Assembly (NCBI GenBank): GCA_023433685.1
Contig: JAEYUD010000039.1
Coordinates: 1-21,893, forward strand
From: Bacteroidota bacterium
GTDB taxonomy: Bacteria > Bacteroidota > Ignavibacteria > Ignavibacteriales > Ignavibacteriaceae
Direction: 5' to 3'
DNA: 21,893 nt
The number at the start of each line of letters is the position of its first letter. The stretch's first letter is position 1. The position numbers and the translations under genes are program-made. Below are positions 1 through 6,243 of this stretch, one piece after another. The notes beneath the pieces were generated by a model, which saw only the letters and a program-made list of their open reading frames with translations, did not search any database and had not been told where the DNA came from.

Positions 1-1
1 G

Positions 2-526
2 AATACCTCCACACTTAGTCTGACAAAACTTGCCGAAGCTACCGGCAGGCCTGATAAAGTGATAGGGATGCACTTCCTGAACCCGGTTCCGAAACGGCCA
101 TTGGTTGAGGTTATAAAGTGCCTTCACACTTCATCAACCACACTTAAGACAATAAAAGAATTCGCCAACCGTCTGGGTAAAACCTCGATAGAGGTGTATG
201 AATACCCCGGTTATGTTACCACAAGATCTATCGTGCCACTTCTGAACGAAGCGATGCACATCCTGCTTGAGGGAATAGCTTCTGCAAAGGATATCGACAC
301 TGCCATGAAGATCGGTTTCAACTTCCAGCAGGGTCCCCTTGAAATGGCTGACATGATGGGGCTCGACGAAGTTCTCGCGTGGATGGACACCCTCTGGAAA
401 ACCCTCGGCGAGCCGAGATACAGGGCATGCCCGATACTCAGGAAGCTTGTTCGTGAACAGAAACTTGGCCGCAAAACCGGACAGGGTTTCTATACTTATG
501 ACTCTAACGGTAAAATAATCTCGTAG
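2..526 (+). CDS. 3-hydroxyacyl-CoA dehydrogenase, C-terminal part (5' truncated by window)
   Basis: NAD-dependent oxidation of a 3-hydroxyacyl-CoA (for example 3-hydroxybutyryl-CoA) to the 3-ketoacyl-CoA, a cytoplasmic step of beta-oxidation or of butyrate-type metabolism. The frame is open from base 2, so the Rossmann N-terminus lies upstream and 174 residues are visible. They start with the end of the NAD domain (NTSTLSLTKLAEATGRPDK), followed by the catalytic-His motif GMHFLNPVP with its downstream Glu in PLVEVI. The helical C-terminal domain follows (GPLEMADMMGLD, LGRKTGQGFYTYD). The motif usually written GFxxNR reads GYVTTR here, so the conserved Asn is Thr (codon 221-223). The remainder is of normal length for a single-domain enzyme of about 280-320 residues. 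The stop lies 6 bases before the acetate kinase start, so the two are probably cotranscribed. Substrate chain length cannot be read from this part. Confidence 0.93.
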   Translation, partial: NTSTLSLTKLAEATGRPDKVIGMHFLNPVPKRPLVEVIKCLHTSSTTLKTIKEFANRLGKTSIEVYEYPGYVTTRSIVPLLNEAMHILLEGIASAKDIDTAMKIGFNFQQGPLEMADMMGLDEVLAWMDTLWKTLGEPRYRACPILRKLVREQKLGRKTGQGFYTYDSNGKIIS

Positions 527-532
527 GCGATA

Positions 533-1738
533 ATGAAAGTATTAGTATTGAACTGCGGCAGCTCTTCGATAAAGTACCAGTTCTATGACACGGTACAAAG
601 GGTTGCCCTCGCAAAAGGACTTGTTGACAGGATAGGGATGTCGGGAGCCGTGCTTACTCACACCAGGTTTGACGGCGACAAGATAAGTATTGTTGGTGAA
701 ATTCTCGATCATGCCATAGGTATCGAGTATGTTCTTGCCGTGCTTCTTTCGAAGAATCACGGTGTTATTGAAGACAAGAGCGAAATTGATGCTGTAGGTC
801 ACCGTGTTGTTCACGGTGGTGAGACTTTTACGGGTTCTGTGCTTATCACTCCCGAAGTGGTAAAAGTTCTGCAGGATAACGTTGGTCTCGCGCCACTTCA
901 CAATCCGCCAAATATCAAAGGTATTCAGGCGGTTACACGTGTTCTTCCGGGGATCCCACAGGTTGGGGTTTTCGACACTGCTTTTCACTCGAACATGAAG
1001 CCAAAGGCCTACCTTTACGGCATTCCTTACGAACTGTACAAGATGCACCAAATCAGACGCTACGGCTTCCATGGTACATCACACCGGTTTGTTGCCGGAA
1101 TTGCTGCAAAAAAGCTCGGGAAGCATAAAGAAGACCTCAAGATCGTTACCGCGCACCTCGGAAACGGATGCAGCATGGCAGCGATCGACCATGGTGTTTC
1201 TATAGATACTTCAATGGGGTTCACCCCGCTTGAAGGTTTGTTGATGGGTACCAGATGCGGTGACATTGACACTTCGATCATTCTTCATATCATGGGCAAG
1301 GAAGGATTGCAACTTTCTGAAGCGAACACGCTGCTTAACAAGCACAGCGGACTTGTAGGCATTAGCGGTGAGTCATCTGACATGCGCGAAATAATTTCTG
1401 CCATGAAGGAAGGCCACAAACGCAGTCGCTATGCTTTTGAAGTGTTCTGCTACCGCATCACAAAGTATATCGGCGCGTATGCAGCTGCCATGGGTGGCAT
1501 TGACGCGCTCGTGTTCACCGGTGGTATCGGCGAAAACTCACCCGATGTACGTGAAGAAGTTTGCCGTAACCTCGAATTTATGGGTATCAAACTTGATCCG
1601 GAAAAGAACACCAACAAGGACGAAGACCTCTCCGCGGAGGGATCAACCGTCCATGTGTTCCGTATCCCCACCAATGAAGAGCTTGTTATTGCCCTCGATA
1701 CAGAGGTGATAGTTGCTCAACATGAGGTTGATATTTAA
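533..1738 (+). CDS. ackA: Acetate kinase
   Basis: Interconverts acetate plus ATP with acetyl phosphate plus ADP in the cytoplasm; normally paired with phosphotransacetylase for ATP generation or acetate activation. The 401 residues match the family length. ASKHA-fold signatures are intact and align with the numbering of the studied archaeal enzyme: N7, S10, S12 and K14 in the first motif (LNCGSSSIK), R91 in GHRVVHGG, D148 in VFDTAFH, H180 in GFHGTSHR, R241 in GTRCGDID, the TGGIGENS motif near 329-336, and a C-terminal Glu at about 383 in PTNEE. The ATG at 533 gives the canonical MKVLVLNCGSSS start; its ribosome site is weak and overlaps the preceding stop codon. It sits 6 bases after the acyl-CoA dehydrogenase gene, suggesting joint expression in acyl-CoA/acetate metabolism, and is followed directly by an intrinsic terminator. 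No pta gene is visible in the window. Confidence 0.98.
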   Translation: MKVLVLNCGSSSIKYQFYDTVQRVALAKGLVDRIGMSGAVLTHTRFDGDKISIVGEILDHAIGIEYVLAVLLSKNHGVIEDKSEIDAVGHRVVHGGETFTGSVLITPEVVKVLQDNVGLAPLHNPPNIKGIQAVTRVLPGIPQVGVFDTAFHSNMKPKAYLYGIPYELYKMHQIRRYGFHGTSHRFVAGIAAKKLGKHKEDLKIVTAHLGNGCSMAAIDHGVSIDTSMGFTPLEGLLMGTRCGDIDTSIILHIMGKEGLQLSEANTLLNKHSGLVGISGESSDMREIISAMKEGHKRSRYAFEVFCYRITKYIGAYAAAMGGIDALVFTGGIGENSPDVREEVCRNLEFMGIKLDPEKNTNKDEDLSAEGSTVHVFRIPTNEELVIALDTEVIVAQHEVDI

Positions 1739-1759
1739 CTGTTTTTGTTGTGTTGTTTC

Positions 1760-1795
1760 AAAAAGGCTGCCAATTTTTTGGTGGCCTTTTTTTTT
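1760..1795 (+). terminator. Intrinsic terminator after ackA
   Basis: A 14-pair stem (1760-1773 with 1778-1791, including a T-G and a G-T wobble) has a TTTT loop and runs into a nine-T tract (1787-1795). Its A-rich 5' arm also makes it a plausible bidirectional terminator. It closes the dehydrogenase-ackA transcription unit. Confidence 0.9.
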
Positions 1796-1822
1796 GAAGT
1801 GTGAACTGTGAACTGTGAAGTC
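1795..1822 (+). repeat. Four tandem imperfect heptads
   Basis: Four consecutive 7-base units starting at 1795, 1802, 1809 and 1816 read TGAAGTG, TGAACTG, TGAACTG and TGAAGTC. The array begins at the last base of the terminator T-tract. Whether it has a function is unknown; it may be simple slippage-prone sequence. Confidence 0.75.
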
Positions 1823-2082
1823 AGTTTTGAAGAGACAATTGAGCCAAAATGTAAATATAAGGTTTTTTAAGAAGCAATATTTTTACATAAAGTGTAAAGA
1901 TAAGCTTAAAATTCACTTTGAATTGATAAAATCCGTACATTTTCGCCGGGAGGGCAAGGCGATGAGGCGTTCGACAATTTTTAGAATGAGGTAGGCAGAT
2001 TGTGTTTCATTTAGTATATTTAAAGCCCGCTAAACATTTATTCAGCGCGATGAAAATTTAAAACAGAAAGAAGAGAAAAAGT
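1823..2082. other. Non-coding stretch upstream of slyD
   Basis: No convincing coding frame. The first half is AT-rich. A small GC-rich patch at 1944-1969 contains CGCC followed by two GGCG copies (1958-1961, 1966-1969) that could pair alternatively. Two sequences resembling the Bacteroidota -7 element TAnnTTTG occur, TACATTTT at 1936-1943 and TATATTTA at 2015-2022, neither with a convincing upstream -33 partner at standard spacing. The slyD promoter probably lies here but cannot be fixed by eye. The patch does not match any riboswitch consensus I know. Confidence 0.5.
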
Positions 2083-2511
2083 ATGGCTGCAATTACAAAA
2101 GGTTCCCTGGTCACGATGCATTACACCGGCAGTTTTGCCGATGATGGTGAGGTGTTTGAGACATCTTACGGTGGTGAGCCGCTCGTGTTCAGGGTTGGTA
2201 GTGGAGAAATCATCCCGGGCCTTGATCTTGCAGTTATCGGTATGGAGCCCGGCGAGAAAAAGGATGTGGCGGTTCCCCCTGAACTTGGTTATGGTGAATA
2301 CAGGGATGAACTGGTTGTCGAAGTTGAAAGAGACAGGCTCGGAGACCTTGAGATTGAACTCGGAGAAAGACTTGAGCTTGAAGGCGAGAACGGTGAAAAC
2401 ATAATAATGACCGTGGTTGAACTGAACGACGAGATAGTTGTTCTCGACGCGAATCACGATTATGCCGGTGAAGTGCTCAATTTTGCTATCGAAATCGTCG
2501 ATGTAAAATAA
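2083..2511 (+). CDS. slyD: FKBP-type peptidyl-prolyl cis-trans isomerase, SlyD family
   Basis: Cytoplasmic proline isomerase and folding chaperone. The 142 residues show the SlyD layout: an FKBP half-domain at about 1-68 (MHYTGSFADDGEVFETSYG, then PLVFRVGSGEIIPGLDLAVIGM with the PPELGYGEY loop), an inserted IF chaperone domain at about 75-120, and the closing FKBP strands at the end (HDYAGEVLNFAIEIVDV). It stops right after the core and lacks the His/Cys-rich metal-binding tail of E. coli SlyD, as many non-enterobacterial members do. The start codon ATG at 2083 is preceded by a purine-rich AGAAGAG rather than a textbook ribosome site. It is a single gene flanked by non-coding DNA on the 5' side and by the secreted-protein gene 59 bases downstream; a functional link with that gene is not evident. 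Confidence 0.95.
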   Translation: MAAITKGSLVTMHYTGSFADDGEVFETSYGGEPLVFRVGSGEIIPGLDLAVIGMEPGEKKDVAVPPELGYGEYRDELVVEVERDRLGDLEIELGERLELEGENGENIIMTVVELNDEIVVLDANHDYAGEVLNFAIEIVDVK

Positions 2512-2527
2512 TTGTTGTTAATTGATG

Positions 2528-2546
2528 GGGGAGGCAGGAACTCCCC
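2528..2546 (+). other. Small GC-rich hairpin between slyD and the T9SS gene
   Basis: GGGGAG (2528-2533) pairs with CTCCCC (2541-2546) around a 7-base loop. No T-tract follows, so it is not a standard intrinsic terminator. It lies 12 bases before the GGAGG ribosome site (2559-2563) of the next gene and could affect mRNA stability or translation. Confidence 0.4.
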
Positions 2547-2570
2547 TGGTCACGAAGTGGAGGTATCCCC

Positions 2571-4367
2571 ATGAAGTTATTCATACTACTCCTGTTATTT
2601 TCAGCTGCCACTCTATTTGGTCAGCTCGATCCCAAGCATCTGAATTCCTCAGATAATTCCAATAACAAAAGCAGCCGGATTGCCCCTAAGGCTACATTGG
2701 TAGACGGGGTATGGTCTGAGACCGCACTATATACCGGTAGAATTTGGGTGCCGTTTGACAGAAATGGAATCATAGCCGATGCCACGGTAAATGGGAGGTC
2801 GGAGCTATGGTTCGATTCTGTACGCACCATATTCTCAAACGGTTTCGCGCTAACCGCGTTAAACAATGGCACCGTTTGGGGAGCCGCAAATATGACAGCT
2901 TCAAGAATTGAGGATTTCGTCTCCGGACCTGTTGGGTCATCCACGGAAGACCCCCGGAATGGAATTTACCGCGTGGCATTAGCCGATAGCGCTTTTGGTA
3001 CCTCATGGCAGACCTGGAAATACGCGGTCGAGCTTGGCGCGCGATATTGGGACGGCAACCATAATGGCATATATGACCCAGTCGACCTGAATAACAACGG
3101 TATCTGGGACCCCAATGAGGATATGCCCGAGATACTTGGTGAGATATCATACTGGTGTGTCTACAACGATGCAGTGCCGAAAGAACTCAGGCGCTACCCG
3201 GTCGATCCGATCGGAATTGAAGTGAGGCAAACAATATATGCCTTCCCAAATTCCCCTTCACAGGAAGTGCAAAACGCGGTTTATGTCAGGTATGAGATCG
3301 TGAACAAAGGCAATGAGGTTCAGACACTTCCTGAAGCGTATTACTCGATGTGGAGCGACACAGACATGGGCGAATACACCGATGACCTTTACGGCACCGA
3401 TACACTCCGGAACAGCATGTATTTTTATAACGATGGCGACGATGGAACCTTCGGCGTAAATCCACCGGCAGTATTTCATTCGATTCTTTTCGGGCAGCCG
3501 GTTTTTGTGCCGGGCGTTTCGTTCACTGATGCAAACAACAACGGGGATTACGATACCGGGGTTGACATTCCCCTTGACACCGCGAGGGTGCCGATGGGTA
3601 AACCGTTCGCGGATAAACTTATACCGGGCGCGATGAACTTTGGCAGCACGTCGACCCAGCATTATATATCAGCGCATCCCACGCATGGTGACCCTCAAAC
3701 AGTTGAGCAACTCAGAAATTACCAGCAGGGCAGGCAAAAAACCGGACTGATAATTAACCCCTGCACTTGGCCATTCGGACAGGTTTATTCCGATTCGTGC
3801 GCCAAAATACCGGGCAGATTTCTCTATTCGGGAGATCCTGTAACGCGAAAGGGATGGCTGATAAATACACCAAATGATCAACGGGGGATGGTGAATGCCG
3901 GGCCTTTCACCCTCAACGCGGGTGATTCAATTACATTCCACACAGCCATCGTTATTGGGCGGGGAACCAATGAGCTGAATTCAATCACTGTAACCCGCGC
4001 GGCAATCGACACCATCTTTGCCAGATTTGGGGCAAAGAACCACTTCTACCCAACCGGGGTAAAAGAGGTGGCAGATGTGTTGCCGGATGAGTACAGGCTT
4101 TATCAGAACTTCCCCAATCCGTTCAATCCCGAAACCGAAGTAAGGTTCGCGCTTAGGGAGAGAAGCAAGGTTACCCTGACAGTGTATGACGTTTTGGGCA
4201 GCAAGGTTGAGGAGCTTTTAGCCTCTGAACTTGAAAGGGGAGAATACCGTCACGCGTTTAGCGGCAAAGGGCTTTCTTCCGGTGTTTACTTCATCAGACT
4301 TTATGCACGATCTGTAGCATCCGGGGCAGAATTTAATAAAACAGTAAAGGCTGTTCTGATGCAGTAA
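2571..4367 (+). CDS. Secreted protein with calcium-loop repeats and type IX secretion (Por) C-terminal sorting domain
   Basis: I do not recognise the 598-residue protein's function. It has a Sec signal peptide (MKLFILLLLFSAATLFG, likely cleaved before Q18) and a typical T9SS type-A C-terminal domain at about 509-597: YRLYQNFPNPFNPETEV, then VTLTVYDVLGSKVEELL, LSSGVYFIRLYA and a final KTVKAVLMQ. In this family that domain directs passage through the outer membrane and release or anchoring at the surface. Three dockerin/EF-hand-like loops of the pattern DxNxNGxxD occur at 161-169, 172-180 and 320-328, so calcium binding is likely. The central 80-500 region is rich in Asn, Asp, Tyr and Gly, looks beta-strand-like and has no motif of a known enzyme; C398 and C410 could form a disulfide. 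ATG 2571 has a GGAGG site 7 bases upstream. No T9SS machinery gene is nearby, so it is an isolated cargo gene. Confidence 0.9.
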   Translation: MKLFILLLLFSAATLFGQLDPKHLNSSDNSNNKSSRIAPKATLVDGVWSETALYTGRIWVPFDRNGIIADATVNGRSELWFDSVRTIFSNGFALTALNNGTVWGAANMTASRIEDFVSGPVGSSTEDPRNGIYRVALADSAFGTSWQTWKYAVELGARYWDGNHNGIYDPVDLNNNGIWDPNEDMPEILGEISYWCVYNDAVPKELRRYPVDPIGIEVRQTIYAFPNSPSQEVQNAVYVRYEIVNKGNEVQTLPEAYYSMWSDTDMGEYTDDLYGTDTLRNSMYFYNDGDDGTFGVNPPAVFHSILFGQPVFVPGVSFTDANNNGDYDTGVDIPLDTARVPMGKPFADKLIPGAMNFGSTSTQHYISAHPTHGDPQTVEQLRNYQQGRQKTGLIINPCTWPFGQVYSDSCAKIPGRFLYSGDPVTRKGWLINTPNDQRGMVNAGPFTLNAGDSITFHTAIVIGRGTNELNSITVTRAAIDTIFARFGAKNHFYPTGVKEVADVLPDEYRLYQNFPNPFNPETEVRFALRERSKVTLTVYDVLGSKVEELLASELERGEYRHAFSGKGLSSGVYFIRLYARSVASGAEFNKTVKAVLMQ

Positions 4368-4390
4368 AGAATTTTTTTTTTGAGTGGTTC

Positions 4391-4419
4391 TTGTTTTTAA
4401 ACGTTTAAAAGCTTACATT
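4391..4419 (+). promoter_or_regulatory. Candidate promoter for tRNA-Tyr/tRNA-Gly with palindrome in the spacer
   Basis: TTGTTT (4391-4396) and TACATT (4414-4419) are separated by 17 bases, and transcription would start about 35 bases before the mature tRNA-Tyr. Positions 4395-4410 form a perfect 16-base palindrome centred on CG in the spacer. No other promoter-like pair stands out in the 96 bases between the T9SS gene and the tRNA. Confidence 0.55.
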
Positions 4420-4463
4420 AGAAATCCCTTTCAGAAATTTTCTGTAAAGAGGAAATGAAAGCC

Positions 4464-4547
4464 GGGTGGACGCCGAAGTTGGAGAGTCGGGGCGGACTGT
4501 AAATCCGTTGGCTTACGCCTTTGGGGGTTCGAATCCCTCGCCACCCA
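4464..4547 (+). tRNA. tRNA-Tyr (GTA)
   Basis: Class II tRNA of 84 bases with a long variable arm. The anticodon GTA is at 4499-4501 in a loop CTGTAAA closed by GCGGA/TCCGT. The T arm is GGGGG-TTCGAAT-CCCTC. The acceptor GGGTGG (4464-4469) pairs with CCACCC (4541-4546), with an A-G mismatch at the seventh pair and discriminator A4547. The 3' CCA is not encoded. An open frame across this gene and tRNA-Gly is spurious. Confidence 0.97.
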
Positions 4548-4565
4548 CAAAAGAACTGGAGAAAT

Positions 4566-4637
4566 GCGGGAGTAACTCAGTGGTAGAGTCACAGCCTTCC
4601 AAGCTGTTGGTCGCGGGTTCGAGTCCCGTCTCCCGCT
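4566..4637 (+). tRNA. tRNA-Gly (TCC)
   Basis: 72 bases. The acceptor GCGGGAG pairs with CTCCCGC (4630-4636), and the discriminator is T4637. The anticodon stem ACAGC/GCTGT carries the loop CTTCCAA with anticodon TCC at 4598-4600; the T loop is TTCGAGT. CCA is not encoded. It lies 18 bases after tRNA-Tyr, most likely on the same transcript. Confidence 0.97.
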
Positions 4638-4650
4638 CTGAGAAATTTTG

Positions 4651-4684
4651 ATGAAAGCAGGTACTTGCTGCTTTCATTTTTTTT
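4651..4684 (+). terminator. Intrinsic terminator between tRNA-Gly and tRNA-Thr
   Basis: A perfect 10-pair stem (ATGAAAGCAG at 4651-4660 with CTGCTTTCAT at 4668-4677) has a 7-base loop and is followed by eight Ts (4677-4684). It ends the Tyr-Gly transcript and leaves only 12 bases before tRNA-Thr. Confidence 0.9.
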
Positions 4685-4696
4685 ATGTTTAGTCAG

Positions 4697-4769
4697 GCTG
4701 ACGTAGCTCAGTTGGTAGAGCACATCCTTGGTAAGGATGAGGTCACCGGTTCAATCCCGGTCGTCAGCT
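4697..4769 (+). tRNA. tRNA-Thr (GGT)
   Basis: 73 bases. The acceptor GCTGACG pairs with CGTCAGC (4762-4768), and the discriminator is T4769. The D arm is GCTCAGTTGGTAGAGC. The anticodon loop TTGGTAA on stem CATCC/GGATG has GGT at 4730-4732. The T loop is TTCAATC. CCA is not encoded. It lies 24 bases before rpmG and is probably the 5' end of an rpmG-tRNA-Trp-secE-nusG transcript. Confidence 0.97.
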
Positions 4770-4793
4770 CAAATTTTTTAAATAGGTAGAGCC

Positions 4794-4943
4794 ATGAGAG
4801 ACATAATTACCCTGGAATGTACTGAGTGTAAGAGAAGAAACTACTCTACTACTAAGAACAAGCGTAAGCATCCCGCCAGAGTAGAATACAAGAAATACTG
4901 CCGCTGGTGCAATAAGCCGGTAGTACACAAAGAGACTAAGTAA
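4794..4943 (+). CDS. rpmG: 50S ribosomal protein L33
   Basis: A 49-residue protein of the large subunit near the E site. The translation starts MRDIITLECTECKRRNY and has two CxxC pairs, C9/C12 and C36/C39, so this is the zinc-ribbon (C+) form of L33. It includes the family segment NYSTTKNKR (16-24). Length and composition, rich in Lys and Arg, are normal. The start ATG is 24 bases after tRNA-Thr; upstream AGG in TAGGTAGAG (4783-4791) serves as a ribosome site. The stop is 8 bases before tRNA-Trp, so the gene is embedded in a mixed tRNA/protein transcript that must be processed by tRNA-maturing nucleases. In many bacteria L33 sits exactly here, between tuf and tRNA-Trp/secE; the tuf gene is absent at this spot. 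Confidence 0.97.
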   Translation: MRDIITLECTECKRRNYSTTKNKRKHPARVEYKKYCRWCNKPVVHKETK

Positions 4944-4951
4944 TTCCTAAT

Positions 4952-5024
<73 letters not shown>

Positions 5025-5048
5025 CCCAAACAGTCCGAGAGTCCACAA

Positions 5049-5231
5049 ATGAAACAAAAAATAATCAAACTCTACGAAGATATCGTCAAGGAGATGAAGA
5101 AGGTAACCTGGCCTAACAGGGAAGAACTTAAAAGTTCTACCAAGGTGGTTATTGCTTCTTCCGTCGTTTTTGCCGTTCTCTGTTTCGTTATCGACAAAGG
5201 AATCAGTTTCCTTTTCGGTTTTCTTTATTAA
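5049..5231 (+). CDS. secE: Preprotein translocase subunit SecE
   Basis: A 60-residue short-form SecE that clamps SecY in the inner-membrane protein-conducting channel. An amphipathic N-terminal helix carries the hallmark KEMKKVTWPNREELKSST (about 15-32) and is followed by a single transmembrane helix (about 33-56, VVIASSVVFAVLCFVIDKGISFLFG). I chose the ATG at 5049 because the upstream GTG/ATG options in the same frame fall inside tRNA-Trp and would add a non-homologous extension. The start is only 24 bases after the tRNA 3' end, with a weak GAGA ribosome site. The stop codon TAA overlaps the nusG ribosome site (TAAGGAG), implying translational coupling to nusG. Confidence 0.96.
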   Translation: MKQKIIKLYEDIVKEMKKVTWPNREELKSSTKVVIASSVVFAVLCFVIDKGISFLFGFLY

Positions 5232-5239
5232 GGAGTATA

Positions 5240-5773
5240 ATGGAACACAGATGGTATGTTTTGCAGACGCTTGCCGGTCATGAAGCCAAAGTTAAAGGTT
5301 TCATAGATCTTGGTATCCGCGATAACGCAAAACTTGGCGAAAAGATATCAGAAGTGCTTCTGCCTCAGGAGAAGATCTATGAGGTTAAAGACGGCAAAAA
5401 GAAAAGCAAGATAAGAAGCTTTTTGCCGGGCTATATTCTTATTTGTGTCGACCTCGACGCGCAGGTTAAAGATTTTATAAATAACACCCAGTCGGTTATC
5501 GGTTTCCTGGGTGGAAAGAATCCCGCCCCGCTTCGCGATGATGAAGTTAAAAGAATCGTCGGAAGGATCAAACAGGAAGAAGATTCAGAAAGACTTGACA
5601 CCGTGTTCAGAATGGGGGACACGGTTAAAATTATTGATGGCCCGTTCAACAACTTCTCGGGAACTGTAGAAGAAGTAAACGAAGAGAGAATGAAGATAAA
5701 AGTTCTCGTTTCGATCTTCGGAAGAAAGACTCCCGTGGAGATCGATTTTGTACAGGCAGAGCTTGTACATTAA
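5240..5773 (+). CDS. nusG: Transcription termination/antitermination protein NusG
   Basis: A 177-residue transcription elongation factor that binds the RNA polymerase clamp and connects it to Rho or to ribosomal S10. The NGN domain spans about 1-115, beginning with the diagnostic RWYVLQTLAGHEAKVK and including the segment FLPGYILICVDLD. After a linker, the KOW domain at about 120-177 has FRMGDTVKIIDGPFNNFSGTVEEVN followed by IFGRKTPVEIDFVQAEL. Length is standard and no extra insertion is seen. The ATG at 5240 follows AAGGAG (5230-5235), which overlaps the secE stop. The rplK start is 31 bases downstream with no terminator, so transcription very likely continues into the ribosomal protein genes. 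Confidence 0.98.
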   Translation: MEHRWYVLQTLAGHEAKVKGFIDLGIRDNAKLGEKISEVLLPQEKIYEVKDGKKKSKIRSFLPGYILICVDLDAQVKDFINNTQSVIGFLGGKNPAPLRDDEVKRIVGRIKQEEDSERLDTVFRMGDTVKIIDGPFNNFSGTVEEVNEERMKIKVLVSIFGRKTPVEIDFVQAELVH

Positions 5774-5804
5774 TTCACAATTCATTTATTAACAGGTTTA
5801 CAAA

Positions 5805-6230
5805 ATGGCAAAGAAGATCACCGGATATATAAAACTCCAGATTCCCGCCGGAAAAGCCAACCCGTCTCCCCCGGTAGGGCCGGCTTTAGGTCAAAAAGGC
5901 GTGAACATTATGGAGTTTTGTAAACAGTTTAACGCCAGAACAGCCGGACAAGACGGCCTGATCATACCTGTTGTGATCACCGTGTTCTCCGATAAATCAT
6001 TTACATTCATCACCAAAACCCCTCCCGCCGCCGTTCTCCTTATTAAAGCAGCCGGTTTAAAGGGAGGTTCAGCCGAACCAAACAGAACCAAGGTTGCAAA
6101 AGTTACCCGCAAGCAGGTTGAAGAGATCGCGCAGCTTAAAATGCCTGATCTTAATGCCAACACGCTTGAAGCTGCTGTTTCAATGGTTGCCGGTACTGCC
6201 CGTTCAATGGGTATCACGGTAGAAGGTTAA
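5805..6230 (+). CDS. rplK: 50S ribosomal protein L11
   Basis: 141-residue large-subunit protein of the GTPase-associated centre; it binds the 1070 region of 23S rRNA and is needed for RelA activation and factor recycling. The N-terminal domain has GYIKLQIPAGKANPSPPVGPALGQ with the Pro-rich switch that interacts with thiostrepton-type antibiotics. The rRNA-binding C-terminal domain (about 73-141) contains KTPPAAVLLIKAAG and GTARSMGITVEG. Length is normal. The start ATG at 5805 has only a weak AGG (5794-5796) upstream. It is followed 13 bases later by rplA, the classical L11-L1 pair. Confidence 0.98.
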   Translation: MAKKITGYIKLQIPAGKANPSPPVGPALGQKGVNIMEFCKQFNARTAGQDGLIIPVVITVFSDKSFTFITKTPPAAVLLIKAAGLKGGSAEPNRTKVAKVTRKQVEEIAQLKMPDLNANTLEAAVSMVAGTARSMGITVEG

Positions 6231-6243
6231 GGGAGGCTGAAAG

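Noticed and set aside
1944..1969. Possible riboswitch or structured RNA upstream of slyD
   Set aside because: CGCC can pair with either of two GGCG copies, but the stems are only 4 pairs long and no known riboswitch core matches.
4368..4381. Intrinsic terminator after the T9SS protein gene
   Set aside because: There is a ten-T run (4372-4381), but no adequate hairpin precedes it.
4466..4651. A 61-codon open frame on the + strand
   Set aside because: It lies across tRNA-Tyr and tRNA-Gly and has no protein-like features; it is a by-product of the tRNA sequences.
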